A DNA stretch of 64,000 nucleotides. It comes from Prochlorococcus marinus XMU1402. GTDB taxonomy: Bacteria > Cyanobacteriota > Cyanobacteriia > PCC-6307 > Cyanobiaceae. Shown in pieces: positions 1-10,425 of this stretch. Position numbers and translations under genes: made by a program. The notes beneath the pieces are model-generated. The model saw only the letters and a list, made by a program, of their open reading frames with translations, was not told where the DNA came from and made no database searches. The stretch is from NCBI RefSeq assembly GCF_017696205.1, contig NZ_JAAORD010000001.1, positions 496,001 to 560,000 of the forward strand. Reading direction: 5' to 3'. Position 1 is the first letter of the stretch. The number at the start of each line of letters is the position of its first letter.

Positions 1-37
1 AATCACATAATTAAAAAATATTGATGTTTAATTCATT

Positions 38-343
38 ATGGAAGCATTAGTTATGATCACAACTGAATCAAGTAATGAAAATGCTTTGCGAATGGCTAAA
101 TTACTTATACTAAATAAACTTGCAGCTTGTGTTTCGATAAAGCAAATTTTTTCAATTTATATGTGGGATGATGATATTGAAGAAACTAAAGAATTTGAAA
201 TCACAATAAAAAGTAAACTAGAATTTAAAGATCGTTTAATTGATTTCGTAAATAAAAATTCCACATATGATGTTCCTCAAATTATTTACAAAAAATACCA
301 AGCGGAGATGAAATATTATGGTTGGTTGAATAAGGCTATTTGA
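38..343 (+). CDS. cutA: CutA family divalent-cation tolerance protein
   Basis: Protein of 101 residues, the usual length for CutA1. The N-terminal strand ending in a Thr-Thr pair, the ACV segment near residue 30, the SIYMW strand-turn (about 39-43) and the YDVPQII segment near residue 77 fit the trimeric ferredoxin-like CutA fold. The family is linked to copper and other divalent-metal tolerance, but its molecular role in cyanobacteria is not settled. The ATG at 38 gives a complete domain. The next gene is convergent, with only 6 bases between the stops. Identity is confident, function less so. Confidence 0.88.
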   Translation: MEALVMITTESSNENALRMAKLLILNKLAACVSIKQIFSIYMWDDDIEETKEFEITIKSKLEFKDRLIDFVNKNSTYDVPQIIYKKYQAEMKYYGWLNKAI

Positions 344-349
344 TTAAAA

Positions 350-1351
350 CTATTTTATTAACTCTTTAAGATCAATATCCGATCTAGATCCTAATTGCGT
401 AATTATTTGCCCCGCACAAATTGAAGCTATTTCTCCGCATTTTTTGAGAGAAAAATTGTTTATTAATCCATGGATAAATCCTCCCGCATAGATATCTCCC
501 GCTCCTGTAGTATCAATAATCTTGCCTTTCGTTTTTGACTCAATTATTTCAACATTATTGTTGTTAATTATGAGAGAACCATTGCTTCCAAGAGTTACTA
601 TGACTAATTCACATAAGGAAGAAAGGTTTTCTTGGCAGATAGCTAATTTATCACTTTTAAATAGACTTAACACCTCGGATTCATTACAAAAAACAATATC
701 TACATATTTATAAATTAATTCCAAGAAACTTTCACGATGTCTATCTACACAAAATGAATCAGACAAAGAAAGGATTATTTTTGTATTAGATTGTTTTGCA
801 ATTTGGGCGGCTTTAATAAAAGCTTTTTTAGCTAATTCGCTGTCCCATAAATATCCTTCTAAATATAAGTATTTACTTTCCTTAATAACAGTAAAGTCAA
901 TATCTTTTGGTTCAAACTCTACAGATGCTCCTAGGTAAGTGCACATAGTTCTTTGTGCATCTGGTGTAACCAAAATAATTGAATGAGCTGTTGGAGCACC
1001 TTCAATAGTTGGTGGAGTATTAAATAAAGTTTTACTTTTTTTTATATCGTCAGAAAAGAAATTCCCAAATTGATCATTTTTCACTCTTCCTATAAACTGC
1101 ACTTGATTTCCTAATTCTGCTAAAGAAACAACGGTATTTGCTGAGGACCCACCTGAGATTTGTTTGCACACTTTGCAATTTTCTAACAATCTCTGAGATT
1201 CATCAGAATTAATTAGATTCATTGATCCTTTATCCAGATTATTTATCTCAAGAAACTTATCTTCAATATTTACAATAATATCTACTATTGCGTTGCCCAG
1301 ACCAATTAGATCAACTTTTTTATGTTCAGAATGTCTAAAGGATTCCTTCAT
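350..1351 (-). CDS. PfkB-family sugar/nucleoside kinase (adenosine kinase-like)
   Basis: Cytosolic kinase of 333 residues in the ribokinase/PfkB superfamily. An N-terminal GLGNAIVDI segment (about 17-25) matches the substrate-side strand. The C-terminal signature DTTGAGDIYAGGF begins near residue 280 and carries the catalytic Asp and the anion hole. The sequence resembles the adenosine kinase/fructokinase-like branch seen in cyanobacteria, but substrate cannot be read from it. It lies 15 bases downstream of purA on the same strand, which is compatible with a purine-related role and co-transcription. Substrate is inference; fold and kinase activity are well supported. Confidence 0.88.
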   Translation of the reverse strand: MKESFRHSEHKKVDLIGLGNAIVDIIVNIEDKFLEINNLDKGSMNLINSDESQRLLENCKVCKQISGGSSANTVVSLAELGNQVQFIGRVKNDQFGNFFSDDIKKSKTLFNTPPTIEGAPTAHSIILVTPDAQRTMCTYLGASVEFEPKDIDFTVIKESKYLYLEGYLWDSELAKKAFIKAAQIAKQSNTKIILSLSDSFCVDRHRESFLELIYKYVDIVFCNESEVLSLFKSDKLAICQENLSSLCELVIVTLGSNGSLIINNNNVEIIESKTKGKIIDTTGAGDIYAGGFIHGLINNFSLKKCGEIASICAGQIITQLGSRSDIDLKELIK

Positions 1352-1366
1352 TAATTTGGAACTAAA

Positions 1367-2749
<1,383 letters not shown>

Positions 2750-2758
2750 TGAATTGTA

Positions 2759-3196
2759 TCAACTTTCTCTTAGAACCATTTTTTCAGCAAGAGAAAATTC
2801 TTTGGTTAAACGCTCTTTCAGTTTATCTGGTAAAGGTCTACTTGCAAAGTTTTTGTAATGACCTGCCATAGCATTTAATGCTGTTTGCATTGTAGTAAAT
2901 GATTGCGTTTTATTTACCATCCCTCTATTTCTATATCTGGAAATATAGTCAGTTATGAGTGTAAGAGCCTCACTTCTTATTTCATCTTTGTTTGGAGAAT
3001 CTTTTGGAGTATCAACAGCTGATTGTAATGTTTTAACAACTGAAATCGTATCTTTAGCATAGTCGCCAGTCATTGAGGTTTTTACAGCTATAGAAGGGGA
3101 ACTAAATAATGTAAAAACAACAATCAAAGAAATTGCAAAAGATATAGCTTTGGTAAGATTTTTAAAAATTAATTCTGATTTCCATTTTAGTAACAT
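2759..3196 (-). CDS. psb27: photosystem II assembly protein Psb27
   Basis: Lumenal factor that binds CP43 on assembly- or repair-intermediate photosystem II and holds off premature oxygen-evolving complex formation. After an N-terminal hydrophobic segment (about residues 16-37), the mature part begins near TGDYAKDT. It contains the family helices including TDYISRYRNRG (about 86-96) and SFTTMQTALNAMAGHY (about 102-117). A GGAG ribosome-binding site 7 bases upstream supports the ATG at 3196. Most cyanobacterial Psb27 proteins are lipoproteins; this one has no cysteine at all, so it cannot be lipidated and is probably soluble after signal cleavage. Confidence 0.93.
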   Translation of the reverse strand: MLLKWKSELIFKNLTKAISFAISLIVVFTLFSSPSIAVKTSMTGDYAKDTISVVKTLQSAVDTPKDSPNKDEIRSEALTLITDYISRYRNRGMVNKTQSFTTMQTALNAMAGHYKNFASRPLPDKLKERLTKEFSLAEKMVLRES

Positions 3197-3219
3197 AACT
3201 TAGCTCCAAAAAATTAACC

Positions 3220-5019
3220 TTAAGACTTTTTATTGTACATTATTTCCGATTCGGAAATAAATGCTTCAAGCAATTTATCTGCACTAATTTTAAATTTAGT
3301 ATTATTTGTTCTGGATATAAGTTCTACTTCTTTGTTTATAGAATCTCTACCAATGATAATTTGAAAAGGAATACCAATTAATTCTGCATCTTTAAATTTT
3401 ACTCCCGCTCTATCGTCCCTATCATCAAGAAGGACATCAATTTTATTTTTTAAAAAATTATTATAAATTTGCTCGGTGAGGTCTCTTTGAATCTGATCTT
3501 TTAGATTCGTTGGAATTATAATAACTTCAAAAGGAGATATCTGGATTGGCCAACAAATACCTTTTTCATCATGATTCTGTTCAATTGCAGCTTGAGCTAT
3601 TCTTGTTACTCCAATTCCATAACAACCCATCCACAAACTTTTTAGTTTGCCATCCTTTTCTGAAAATTTAGCATTCAATTTTTCACTATATTTTTGACCT
3701 AGTTGGAAAATATGTCCAATTTCTATACCCTTTTTTTCTCTAAGTTCTTCATTTTCTCCCTTTATTTTATCTCCTTTTTTAGCATTCCTTATATCCTCAA
3801 TTAGATAATTACTTGAGGCAAAAGAATATTCCTCATAAACCTTGTGGAAATTAACTTTATTTGCCCCGCTTATAAACTTTAAGAGATTACTTGCAGAATG
3901 ATCTATTATTCTGGTCCATGCTTTATCCCAATTTGAATCAGCTTTTATTGTTTGATTATCCAAGTCTGGCCCGAGAAAACCTAAAGGAAAGTTAACTAGG
4001 TTTTTTTCGATAATGTTTTTGTCTTCAATTTTCTGAAGTTTAAGAAGGTTGAAACTATGAAGTTTATTTATAAGGTTAAAAAGCTTTACTTCATTGATAT
4101 GTTGGTCGCCTCTTATGCATGCAAGAATTGGGATCTCTGATCTACCTTCGAATTCTGCAAGGAATACTACAACTTTTATGATCTGACTAGGGTGTAAATT
4201 ATTATTTTTACAAACTTCGAGGATTGTTTTTTGTTGAGGTGTTTCTAGTAATCCTGAAATACTATCTTCCAAAGGAATAGGTTTAGAGGCAATTGAAATA
4301 GCTTTTTCTACATTTGCTGCATAAGAACCGCTTTGAGTAAACAATATTGAATCTTCCCCGGCATCTGCGGTGATCATAAATTCTTTGGAGGAGGCACCGC
4401 CAATTGCTCCACTATCTGCTTCAACCCCTACAGTCTGCAGACCACAAGATTGAAAAATATTTTCATAAGCATTATTTACTTTTTCATAAAATGAAGCTAA
4501 ATCTTTTTCTGAAGAATGAAAAGAATAACCATCTTTCATTATAAATTCTCTACTTCTCAGTAATCCAAACCTTGGTCTTATTTCATCTCTAAATTTTGTC
4601 TGAATTTGGTAAAAACATTGAGGTAATTGCTTATAGGAGTTGATGATTTCTGATGCGATACTCGTTATTACCTCTTCATGAGTTGGGGCCAAACCAAATT
4701 CTTTCCCTTGTCTATCCTTGAGATTAAACATTATTTCTTCCCCAGCAGTATATCCCTCCCACCTCTCACTTCTTTTCCATAAATCTGCGGGATGAAGTTG
4801 AGGTAAGAGTAATTTTGTGCAACCAATACTTTGAAGTTCTCTATCTATTATTGCTGATATTTTTTCAATAACTCGCAACATTATTGGCATGTATGCATAA
4901 ATGCCGCTGCTAACTCTGCGTATGTAACCAGCTTTTAAAAGTAATTGATGTGAAATAATCTCAGCTTCAGAAGGTGTGTCACGAAGTGTCCCCAGAGGAA
5001 ATGAGGTGGTTACGCGCAT
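3220..5019 (-). CDS. proS: prolyl-tRNA synthetase
   Basis: Charges tRNA-Pro with proline. The protein is 599 residues, the length of the bacterial type with an inserted editing domain. Order: class II motif 1 region near residues 35-55, motif 2 (FRDEIRPRFG followed by SREF, about 142-160), the insertion/editing domain from about 225 to 400, motif 3 with YGIGVTR (about 461-467), and a C-terminal anticodon-binding domain. The ATG at 5019 gives the expected MRVTTSFPLGTL start. psb27 follows on the same strand 23 bases later. Confidence 0.98.
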   Translation of the reverse strand: MRVTTSFPLGTLRDTPSEAEIISHQLLLKAGYIRRVSSGIYAYMPIMLRVIEKISAIIDRELQSIGCTKLLLPQLHPADLWKRSERWEGYTAGEEIMFNLKDRQGKEFGLAPTHEEVITSIASEIINSYKQLPQCFYQIQTKFRDEIRPRFGLLRSREFIMKDGYSFHSSEKDLASFYEKVNNAYENIFQSCGLQTVGVEADSGAIGGASSKEFMITADAGEDSILFTQSGSYAANVEKAISIASKPIPLEDSISGLLETPQQKTILEVCKNNNLHPSQIIKVVVFLAEFEGRSEIPILACIRGDQHINEVKLFNLINKLHSFNLLKLQKIEDKNIIEKNLVNFPLGFLGPDLDNQTIKADSNWDKAWTRIIDHSASNLLKFISGANKVNFHKVYEEYSFASSNYLIEDIRNAKKGDKIKGENEELREKKGIEIGHIFQLGQKYSEKLNAKFSEKDGKLKSLWMGCYGIGVTRIAQAAIEQNHDEKGICWPIQISPFEVIIIPTNLKDQIQRDLTEQIYNNFLKNKIDVLLDDRDDRAGVKFKDAELIGIPFQIIIGRDSINKEVELISRTNNTKFKISADKLLEAFISESEIMYNKKS

Positions 5020-5192
5020 ACAAAAAATAATTAATAATGTTTAATTTTATCAATTAAGATGAAAAAAAAAATTAAAGTGTCTTGAGTCCCTCAACGCGGC
5101 TAGTCTAGAAATATTCTTTCTGCTAACTTCTTCAGTAATGAAGTTAAATTCTTTCAAATAGTTCATTTTTTCTAAAGCATTTTCTTAAAGTT

Positions 5193-5543
5193 ATGGAAAA
5201 TATAGATTCCAATATTTCTAGCGAAGAAGAATTAGTAGGTATTGATGAAGTTCAAAAATTTCTTAATCGATCAAGAGCCTCTGTCTATAGGTATACAAAT
5301 ACTGATTTAAGAAATCTAAACCCTAGTTTTAATCCAAGAAAATTAAATCCAGAATTTAGAACTGATCAAAAAGATCCCTTGAAATTCCATCCTAATGAAG
5401 TAGCAAGATTTGCTAAAGACATTTTGAGAATTAAGGAAGTAACTGTAGAGGTATTTAATACACCCTCCTCAGCAGCTCAAAACATACTTTCGCAAATCTT
5501 AGAAGAATTAAAATCTATTAAGTCGTTATTAGAAAAAGAATAA
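5193..5543 (+). CDS. conserved hypothetical protein with a helix-turn-helix-like N-terminus
   Basis: Protein of 116 residues that I do not recognise as a named family. Residues 17-38 (IDEVQKFLNRSRASVYRYTN) read as a recognition-helix pattern like excisionase/MerR-type winged helices. LKFHPNEVARFAKDI (about 63-77) resembles the second half of such a fold. The C-terminal 30 residues (AAQNILSQILEELKSIKSLLEK) form a probable amphipathic coiled coil suited to dimerisation. It is divergent from proS. A small DNA-binding regulator is an inference from pattern only. Confidence 0.6.
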   Translation: MENIDSNISSEEELVGIDEVQKFLNRSRASVYRYTNTDLRNLNPSFNPRKLNPEFRTDQKDPLKFHPNEVARFAKDILRIKEVTVEVFNTPSSAAQNILSQILEELKSIKSLLEKE

Positions 5544-5639
5544 TTAAAAAGTCACTCAAGAATGTTTTGATTTATTGACATTTAGAATGTAGGATAATGG
5601 TGTTCAATTATCTCCTAAACCATTACCAATTAATAGTTC

Positions 5640-5894
5640 TTGAGTTATTCGAAATCAAAGCACTTTTTAAAAAGTCAATCAGGTGAACAATTTTCTCTTG
5701 ATTCTGTTCAAGGTGATTTCGAAAGAGATGATGATGACCCCTTAAGTATAAGGAGTTTATCAATAACATCTTTAGGTATTATTTTTGCTTTTTTGACATT
5801 ATTACTACCTTCAATAAGTATTTTAATTGGAAGACCTTTTTCTCATGGAAACGAGGTAATTTTTAATCACGATTTAAAAAAAGATGGATCTTAG
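5640..5894 (+). CDS. small conserved membrane protein, function unknown
   Basis: An 84-residue protein starting at a TTG codon; no in-frame ATG lies near the open start. The first 40 residues are polar with an acidic patch (ERDDDD). One strong membrane segment follows at about residues 42-63. The last 11 bases overlap the ppa start, so the two are probably translationally coupled. I recognise no domain. Overlap with ppa and continuous coding supports a real gene. Confidence 0.6.
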   Translation: MSYSKSKHFLKSQSGEQFSLDSVQGDFERDDDDPLSIRSLSITSLGIIFAFLTLLLPSISILIGRPFSHGNEVIFNHDLKKDGS

Positions 5895-6438
5895 TTTGAT
5901 ACCTCCATCTCCAATGAAGGGAATAGTAAATATAGTTGTAGAAATACCTGCAGGTAGTAGGAATAAGTATGAGTATTGTTCTGATGCAGGAATAATGGCA
6001 TTAGATAGAGTATTGCATTCTTCAGTGAGGTACCCTTTTGATTATGGCTTTATTCCTAATACACTTGCTGATGATGGCGCTCCTCTTGATGCGATGGTGA
6101 TGATGGATGAACCTACTTTCGCTGGTTGTCTAATAAAAGCTAGACCTATTGGAGTTTTGGATATGCATGATTGTGGTGCATATGATGGAAAACTTTTATG
6201 CGTGCCTACGGCTAATCCTAGACAGGCCAATATAGTTAGTATTAATCAAATTGCTCCGAATCAGCTTGAGGATGTTGCTGAATTTTTTAGAACTAGTAAA
6301 GGACTTGATGGAAGAACTGTACATATTGATGGCTGGAGGGATTTTGATGTGGTTGAAAATCTATTGAAAAATTGCATACCCCTAAAGAAGAAAAACATAA
6401 AAGTTCTGAAGAAATCAACAATTAGTAAAGTACATTGA
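5884..6438 (+). CDS. ppa: inorganic pyrophosphatase
   Basis: Hydrolyses pyrophosphate to two phosphates, pulling biosynthetic reactions forward. The protein is 184 residues, in the range of the soluble family I enzyme. Visible family elements are the VEIPAGSRNKYEY stretch (about 19-31), the RYPFDYGFIPNT segment (about 49-60) and DDGAPLDAMVM with its metal-binding aspartates (about 63-73). The ATG at 5884 overlaps the preceding small membrane gene. The 3' end overlaps the next gene by 4 bases, suggesting a tight operon. Confidence 0.97.
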   Translation: MDLSLIPPSPMKGIVNIVVEIPAGSRNKYEYCSDAGIMALDRVLHSSVRYPFDYGFIPNTLADDGAPLDAMVMMDEPTFAGCLIKARPIGVLDMHDCGAYDGKLLCVPTANPRQANIVSINQIAPNQLEDVAEFFRTSKGLDGRTVHIDGWRDFDVVENLLKNCIPLKKKNIKVLKKSTISKVH

Positions 6439-6797
6439 AAAAAATAATTATTTATGGTTATTTAAAATGCTCTACTTGTCGACAAGCGTTAAAGTGGCTT
6501 GATAAAAAAGATTTAGCATATCAATTTATTGATATCGTAAAGGAAGCTCCGTTATTAGATTATTTAAATCTTGCTTTAGAACAAAGCGCTAATGATAAAA
6601 AAAGGGTTTTTAATACTAGAGGAAAAGCCTTTAAATCAATAAATCTTGATATTTACTCTTTATCTAGAGTAGAAATCATTAGACTTCTTTCAAGTGACGG
6701 CAAATTAATAAAAAGACCATTTCTGGTTTATGAAGAAAAAAAAGTAATATTAGGATTTAACGAAATTGAATATGCCAAACAATTTTCGTATGGTTAA
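6435..6797 (+). CDS. ArsC/Spx-family thioredoxin-fold reductase
   Basis: Protein of 120 residues with the ArsC/Spx-type fold. The N-terminal strand leads into YLKCSTCRQALKWL (about 9-22), whose CxxC pair is the redox site. The KRPFLVYEEKKVILGF segment near residues 94-109 is the family's conserved RP region. Annotation as arsenate reductase is common, but arsenate activity is not demonstrable from sequence. Start is TTG at 6435, overlapping the ppa stop; lepB follows 23 bases downstream on the same strand. Confidence 0.82.
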   Translation: MKKIIIYGYLKCSTCRQALKWLDKKDLAYQFIDIVKEAPLLDYLNLALEQSANDKKRVFNTRGKAFKSINLDIYSLSRVEIIRLLSSDGKLIKRPFLVYEEKKVILGFNEIEYAKQFSYG

Positions 6798-6820
6798 AAA
6801 ATCAAGCCTTTAATAAATCT

Positions 6821-7480
6821 ATGCCAGCTTCTATTAAACGTTTTTTAAAAGAATGGGGTCTACTCGTTTTTTTAACTTTTTTTGTTTCTTCTTGTAGATC
6901 ATTTTTTGCAGAACCTCGTTATATCCCTTCTGGATCAATGCTACCAGAATTAAAAATAAACGATAGATTAATTATTGAAAAAATCTCTTTGAGGAAATCT
7001 TTTCCAAAAAGAGGAGATATTGTTGTCTTTAAATCTCCTTACTCATTTGATGAAAAACTAATTTCATCTAGATCTAAGCCTTTACCAAATAGAAGATATT
7101 GTTTTTTTATGAGTTTTCCTCCAATGTCTTTTATTCCTGGTTGGAGGGATCAAGCCTGCGATGCTTACATTAAAAGGGTAGTAGCTCTACCTGGAGAAAT
7201 TGTAAGTGTAAATACAAAAGGTGAAGTAATAATAAATAATGAATTAATTTCTGAACCCTACGTAATTAATAAGTGCTCATTATCCCTTTTATATAGATGT
7301 GGTGAATTTGAAAATATAAAAGTGCCAAAAGATCATATTTTAGTTTTAGGTGATAATAGGGCAAATAGCTGGGATGGAAGATATTGGCCTGGAAGTAAAT
7401 TTCTTCATAAAAAAGAGATAATTGGTAAAGCATATTTCAGATTTTGGCCTCTTAGTCAAGTCGGGTTTTTCAGTAAATAA
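6821..7480 (+). CDS. lepB: signal peptidase I
   Basis: Membrane-anchored serine peptidase that removes signal peptides from exported proteins. The protein is 219 residues with one N-terminal membrane segment (about 13-27). The catalytic Ser is residue 39 in PSGSM. The general-base Lys is residue 118 in YIKRVVALPGE. The C-terminal box GDNRANSWDGRYWP (about 182-195) is family box E. All catalytic residues are present. ATG start at 6821 gives the expected short cytoplasmic tail. Confidence 0.97.
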   Translation: MPASIKRFLKEWGLLVFLTFFVSSCRSFFAEPRYIPSGSMLPELKINDRLIIEKISLRKSFPKRGDIVVFKSPYSFDEKLISSRSKPLPNRRYCFFMSFPPMSFIPGWRDQACDAYIKRVVALPGEIVSVNTKGEVIINNELISEPYVINKCSLSLLYRCGEFENIKVPKDHILVLGDNRANSWDGRYWPGSKFLHKKEIIGKAYFRFWPLSQVGFFSK

Positions 7481-7532
7481 AGCCTTTTTTTGACTCTGAC
7501 TTCATCAAAATAAATTTTTAACAAGGCTTATT

Positions 7533-8861
7533 TTAAAGTGCTCCTGAAGCAGTTGAATCAAGTACCCCCCCTAAGTGTGTTGTAATGTTAAGAGCGCTAA
7601 TCACAGGGGTCTTATTGGGATCATTAAAAAGGTCAATTATAGTTATGCCGCCATTGCCCTGTTTTATCATCCAAATATTTGAATAATTAATCCCAAGGAT
7701 TTTGCAAATTAGAGTTTTATTGACTGCATCATGAGCAACCACAAGGCTAAGATCATTATCCTTTTGAGATAAACAAATCTTGTCAAAAGCTTCTACCGAC
7801 CTTTCTGATACATCTTTTATAGATTCACCTTCAGGCATTATTACTTCTTCAGGTTTATCATGCCAATTTTTTAATAAAACGGGCCACTGTTCTCTGATTT
7901 CTGCTTCCAGTTTACCCTCCCATAATCCATGACTAATTTCTACAAGTGAATCTATCCTTTCTATTTTTAAATCTTTTCTATTTTGAAGGATTATTTGTGC
8001 AGTCTCATAAGGTCTTTCCATTGAACTTGAAAATGCCTTATTGAAAGAAATATTTCTCAAATATTCAAAAGTCTTTCTAGCTTGGTCTTTCCCGTTTTCA
8101 TTTAAAGGAATATCAATTTGGCCTTGAAATCTACCCTCTTTGTTCCAGTTAGTTTCACCATGCCTTATTAGAAATATTCTGGAATCTCCAATTTGATTCG
8201 GAATATTTTTATTCAGATGGGAGGTTTGATTTAAGCATTCAATTTGGGTCTTAAAAGAGTTATCTTCCCTTGAAATATTGAGTATAGATAAAGAGGCATT
8301 TTCTAATCTTATTTTCCTAAAACCTTTCTTAGGCTTTCCTAATAACGAAAGGATTAAACATCTGAGAATCGCATTATGTCCTACAACTAAAATATTTGCA
8401 TCATCTTTGTCTAGATAAATTTTTAAAATATCTTCTACAAAATTTCTTGCTTGAAAAAATAACTCTTGAATTGGTTTATAAGTTTTATTGTCTTTTCTTT
8501 TTAAGACTAGATTTTCTGGATCACTTTTCCATAAAGGGTAAATTTCGGGAAATTTATTTTTTATTTCTTCAATTTTTAGACCGGACCATTCACCAAGGTC
8601 CACCTCCAGCAAATTATTATCAAAGATAATTTCTTGTTTATTATTAAAACTCTTTTGTATAGTTTTTGCAGTCTCTGCAGCTCTCACAAGAGGGGATGAA
8701 TAGATTCTGTCGAAGTTTATTTTTGATAATGCTTTTCCTGCTTCAAGTGCTTGCTCGTATCCTTTATCTGTTAAAAATGAATCATCTGTCCTACCTTGAA
8801 TTAATCCTTTTGCATTAAAACTACTAAGTCCATGTCTAACCAAAACTAATTTTATAGTCAT
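7533..8861 (-). CDS. tandem histidine-phosphatase protein (phosphoglycerate-mutase family)
   Basis: A 442-residue protein made of two histidine-phosphatase domains. Domain 1 has VRHGLSSFN (about 8-16), the DLGEWSG acid-base region (about 88-94) and GHNAILR (about 161-167). Domain 2 has IRHGETNWN (about 232-240), SHGLWEG (about 306-312) and AHDAVNK (about 374-380). Both halves keep the phospho-accepting His, the neighbouring Arg and the second His. Such proteins are usually annotated phosphoglycerate mutase (gpmB-like), but phosphatase substrates vary widely. Convergent with lepB. Confidence 0.88.
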   Translation of the reverse strand: MTIKLVLVRHGLSSFNAKGLIQGRTDDSFLTDKGYEQALEAGKALSKINFDRIYSSPLVRAAETAKTIQKSFNNKQEIIFDNNLLEVDLGEWSGLKIEEIKNKFPEIYPLWKSDPENLVLKRKDNKTYKPIQELFFQARNFVEDILKIYLDKDDANILVVGHNAILRCLILSLLGKPKKGFRKIRLENASLSILNISREDNSFKTQIECLNQTSHLNKNIPNQIGDSRIFLIRHGETNWNKEGRFQGQIDIPLNENGKDQARKTFEYLRNISFNKAFSSSMERPYETAQIILQNRKDLKIERIDSLVEISHGLWEGKLEAEIREQWPVLLKNWHDKPEEVIMPEGESIKDVSERSVEAFDKICLSQKDNDLSLVVAHDAVNKTLICKILGINYSNIWMIKQGNGGITIIDLFNDPNKTPVISALNITTHLGGVLDSTASGAL

Positions 8862-8977
8862 TATATAGATTGAAAATGATCATGATTTAATCATCTCATG
8901 ACGTGATAAAAATTGGTATACCAATAAAAAGAAATTTCAACGGTAACTAACTATAATTTTTAACTTTATAATAAATT

Positions 8978-10339
8978 ATGATCTTTAAAAATATTTCTAA
9001 GACAAAACTTTCATTAGCTTTAATTTCTCTAGCTATAACTTTCTTCGTATGGCAGCAAGGCTTTAGAGACAGTTTGAGTAGACCATCTGTTTCATTCGAT
9101 ATAAGTCAAAAAGAACAGGAAATTGTTGAATTAGCTGTTCAATCAATACCAACAAATCTTAAAAGTTTTATTGTCACAAACGATCCTGTTGATCAAATAA
9201 ATAATGCTCTTTCTGAGGTCTCATTTAATCAACTAACGGAAAGAAATAAATTAATTTGGATAATTTCTTCAGAATCAAATGCATCTTTAAATGATAAAAA
9301 TATATCTAAAGAGTATAAGAATAAAAACTACAACTTACTAATCGATGAGTTAGAAAAAAAATCAAAAAATAATGCATATAAACCAAATTCTGATAAATTT
9401 GATTTATTTAAAGGTGATAGATTCTTATATCACCTTTTAAGCAAGAAATTTGATTTTGATGATAGTTCATTAATAACAAAATCATTTTCAAGCAAAATGT
9501 TTTTTAAAATCTTAGCTATCAGATTAATACCACTTTTAACAATACTGCTTGGCTCAATTTTAGCTTTACAAATATTATGGAAAGTTATTTCTTCGAAAAA
9601 GTTTGTTTGGAAAGAAATTGATCCTTTAGAGTTAGAATTAATTGACATGGTTTTATTAATTGCAGGTGGATTTGTTGTCTTAGGAGAAGTAGTTTCACCT
9701 TTATTTTCAATAAGTTTGGTTGAATTTTTTTCTAAAAATATCTCGAGTGAATTGTCGCAATCACTGAAAATATTTTTTGGGTATGTTTTTATGGCTATTC
9801 CGCCATTAGCGATAGTTTATTATCAAATTAAATCTTTAAATGGCGAATTTATTTTTAAAAAAGATTATTTTCAATTCAATTTCTTTCCAATAAAAGATGC
9901 AATTATACAGGGAATTAAAGGTTGGTTAACCATAGTACCTTTTGTCTTATTGATTTCTCTAATTATGAATAGTCTGATTGAAAATCAAAATGGCAGTAAT
10001 CCTTTGCTGGAAATTGTTCTTAATAATAATAGTTACTTATCATTTATTATTTTGTTTGTAACTACTACTCTTTTAGCGCCTTTATTTGAGGAGATTATAT
10101 TTCGCGGAATTTTACTACCAACTCTCTCAAGAGATTTTGGAATAATTTTGGCCATAATATTTTCAGCTTTCATTTTTGCTTTAGCTCATTTGAGTTTGGG
10201 AGAAATGCCTCCGTTATTTGTTCTAGGAATGGGACTAGGAATTACAAGAATTGCTTCGGGAAGTTTGCTTTCTTCAATTATTATGCATTCTTTATGGAAT
10301 GGTTTGACATTCTTAAATTTATTCTTATTAAGAACATAA
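8978..10339 (+). CDS. CPBP-family intramembrane glutamic endopeptidase
   Basis: Multi-pass membrane protein of 453 residues. The C-terminal third holds the CPBP/Abi motifs: motif 1 FEEIIFRG with the catalytic Glu pair and Arg (about 369-376), motif 2 FALAHLSLG with its His (about 398-406), and motif 3 MHSLWNG (about 435-441). The first third after an N-terminal anchor is a polar, probably extracytoplasmic region. Family members process CAAX-like or membrane substrates; the substrate here is unknown. Divergent from the phosphatase gene across a 116-base spacer. Confidence 0.9.
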   Translation: MIFKNISKTKLSLALISLAITFFVWQQGFRDSLSRPSVSFDISQKEQEIVELAVQSIPTNLKSFIVTNDPVDQINNALSEVSFNQLTERNKLIWIISSESNASLNDKNISKEYKNKNYNLLIDELEKKSKNNAYKPNSDKFDLFKGDRFLYHLLSKKFDFDDSSLITKSFSSKMFFKILAIRLIPLLTILLGSILALQILWKVISSKKFVWKEIDPLELELIDMVLLIAGGFVVLGEVVSPLFSISLVEFFSKNISSELSQSLKIFFGYVFMAIPPLAIVYYQIKSLNGEFIFKKDYFQFNFFPIKDAIIQGIKGWLTIVPFVLLISLIMNSLIENQNGSNPLLEIVLNNNSYLSFIILFVTTTLLAPLFEEIIFRGILLPTLSRDFGIILAIIFSAFIFALAHLSLGEMPPLFVLGMGLGITRIASGSLLSSIIMHSLWNGLTFLNLFLLRT

Positions 10340-10425
10340 ATTATTTAAAATTATTACTTGCTAATCAAACTAAAAGATGTTTACTTAATTAATAACACTT
10401 CTTTTATTTATTAAATAAATCATAG

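Noticed and set aside
7481..7532. Inverted AAATAA-GCC / GGCTTATTT between lepB and the phosphatase gene as a shared terminator
   Set aside because: The arms are imperfect and far apart with a weak loop; not convincing without data.
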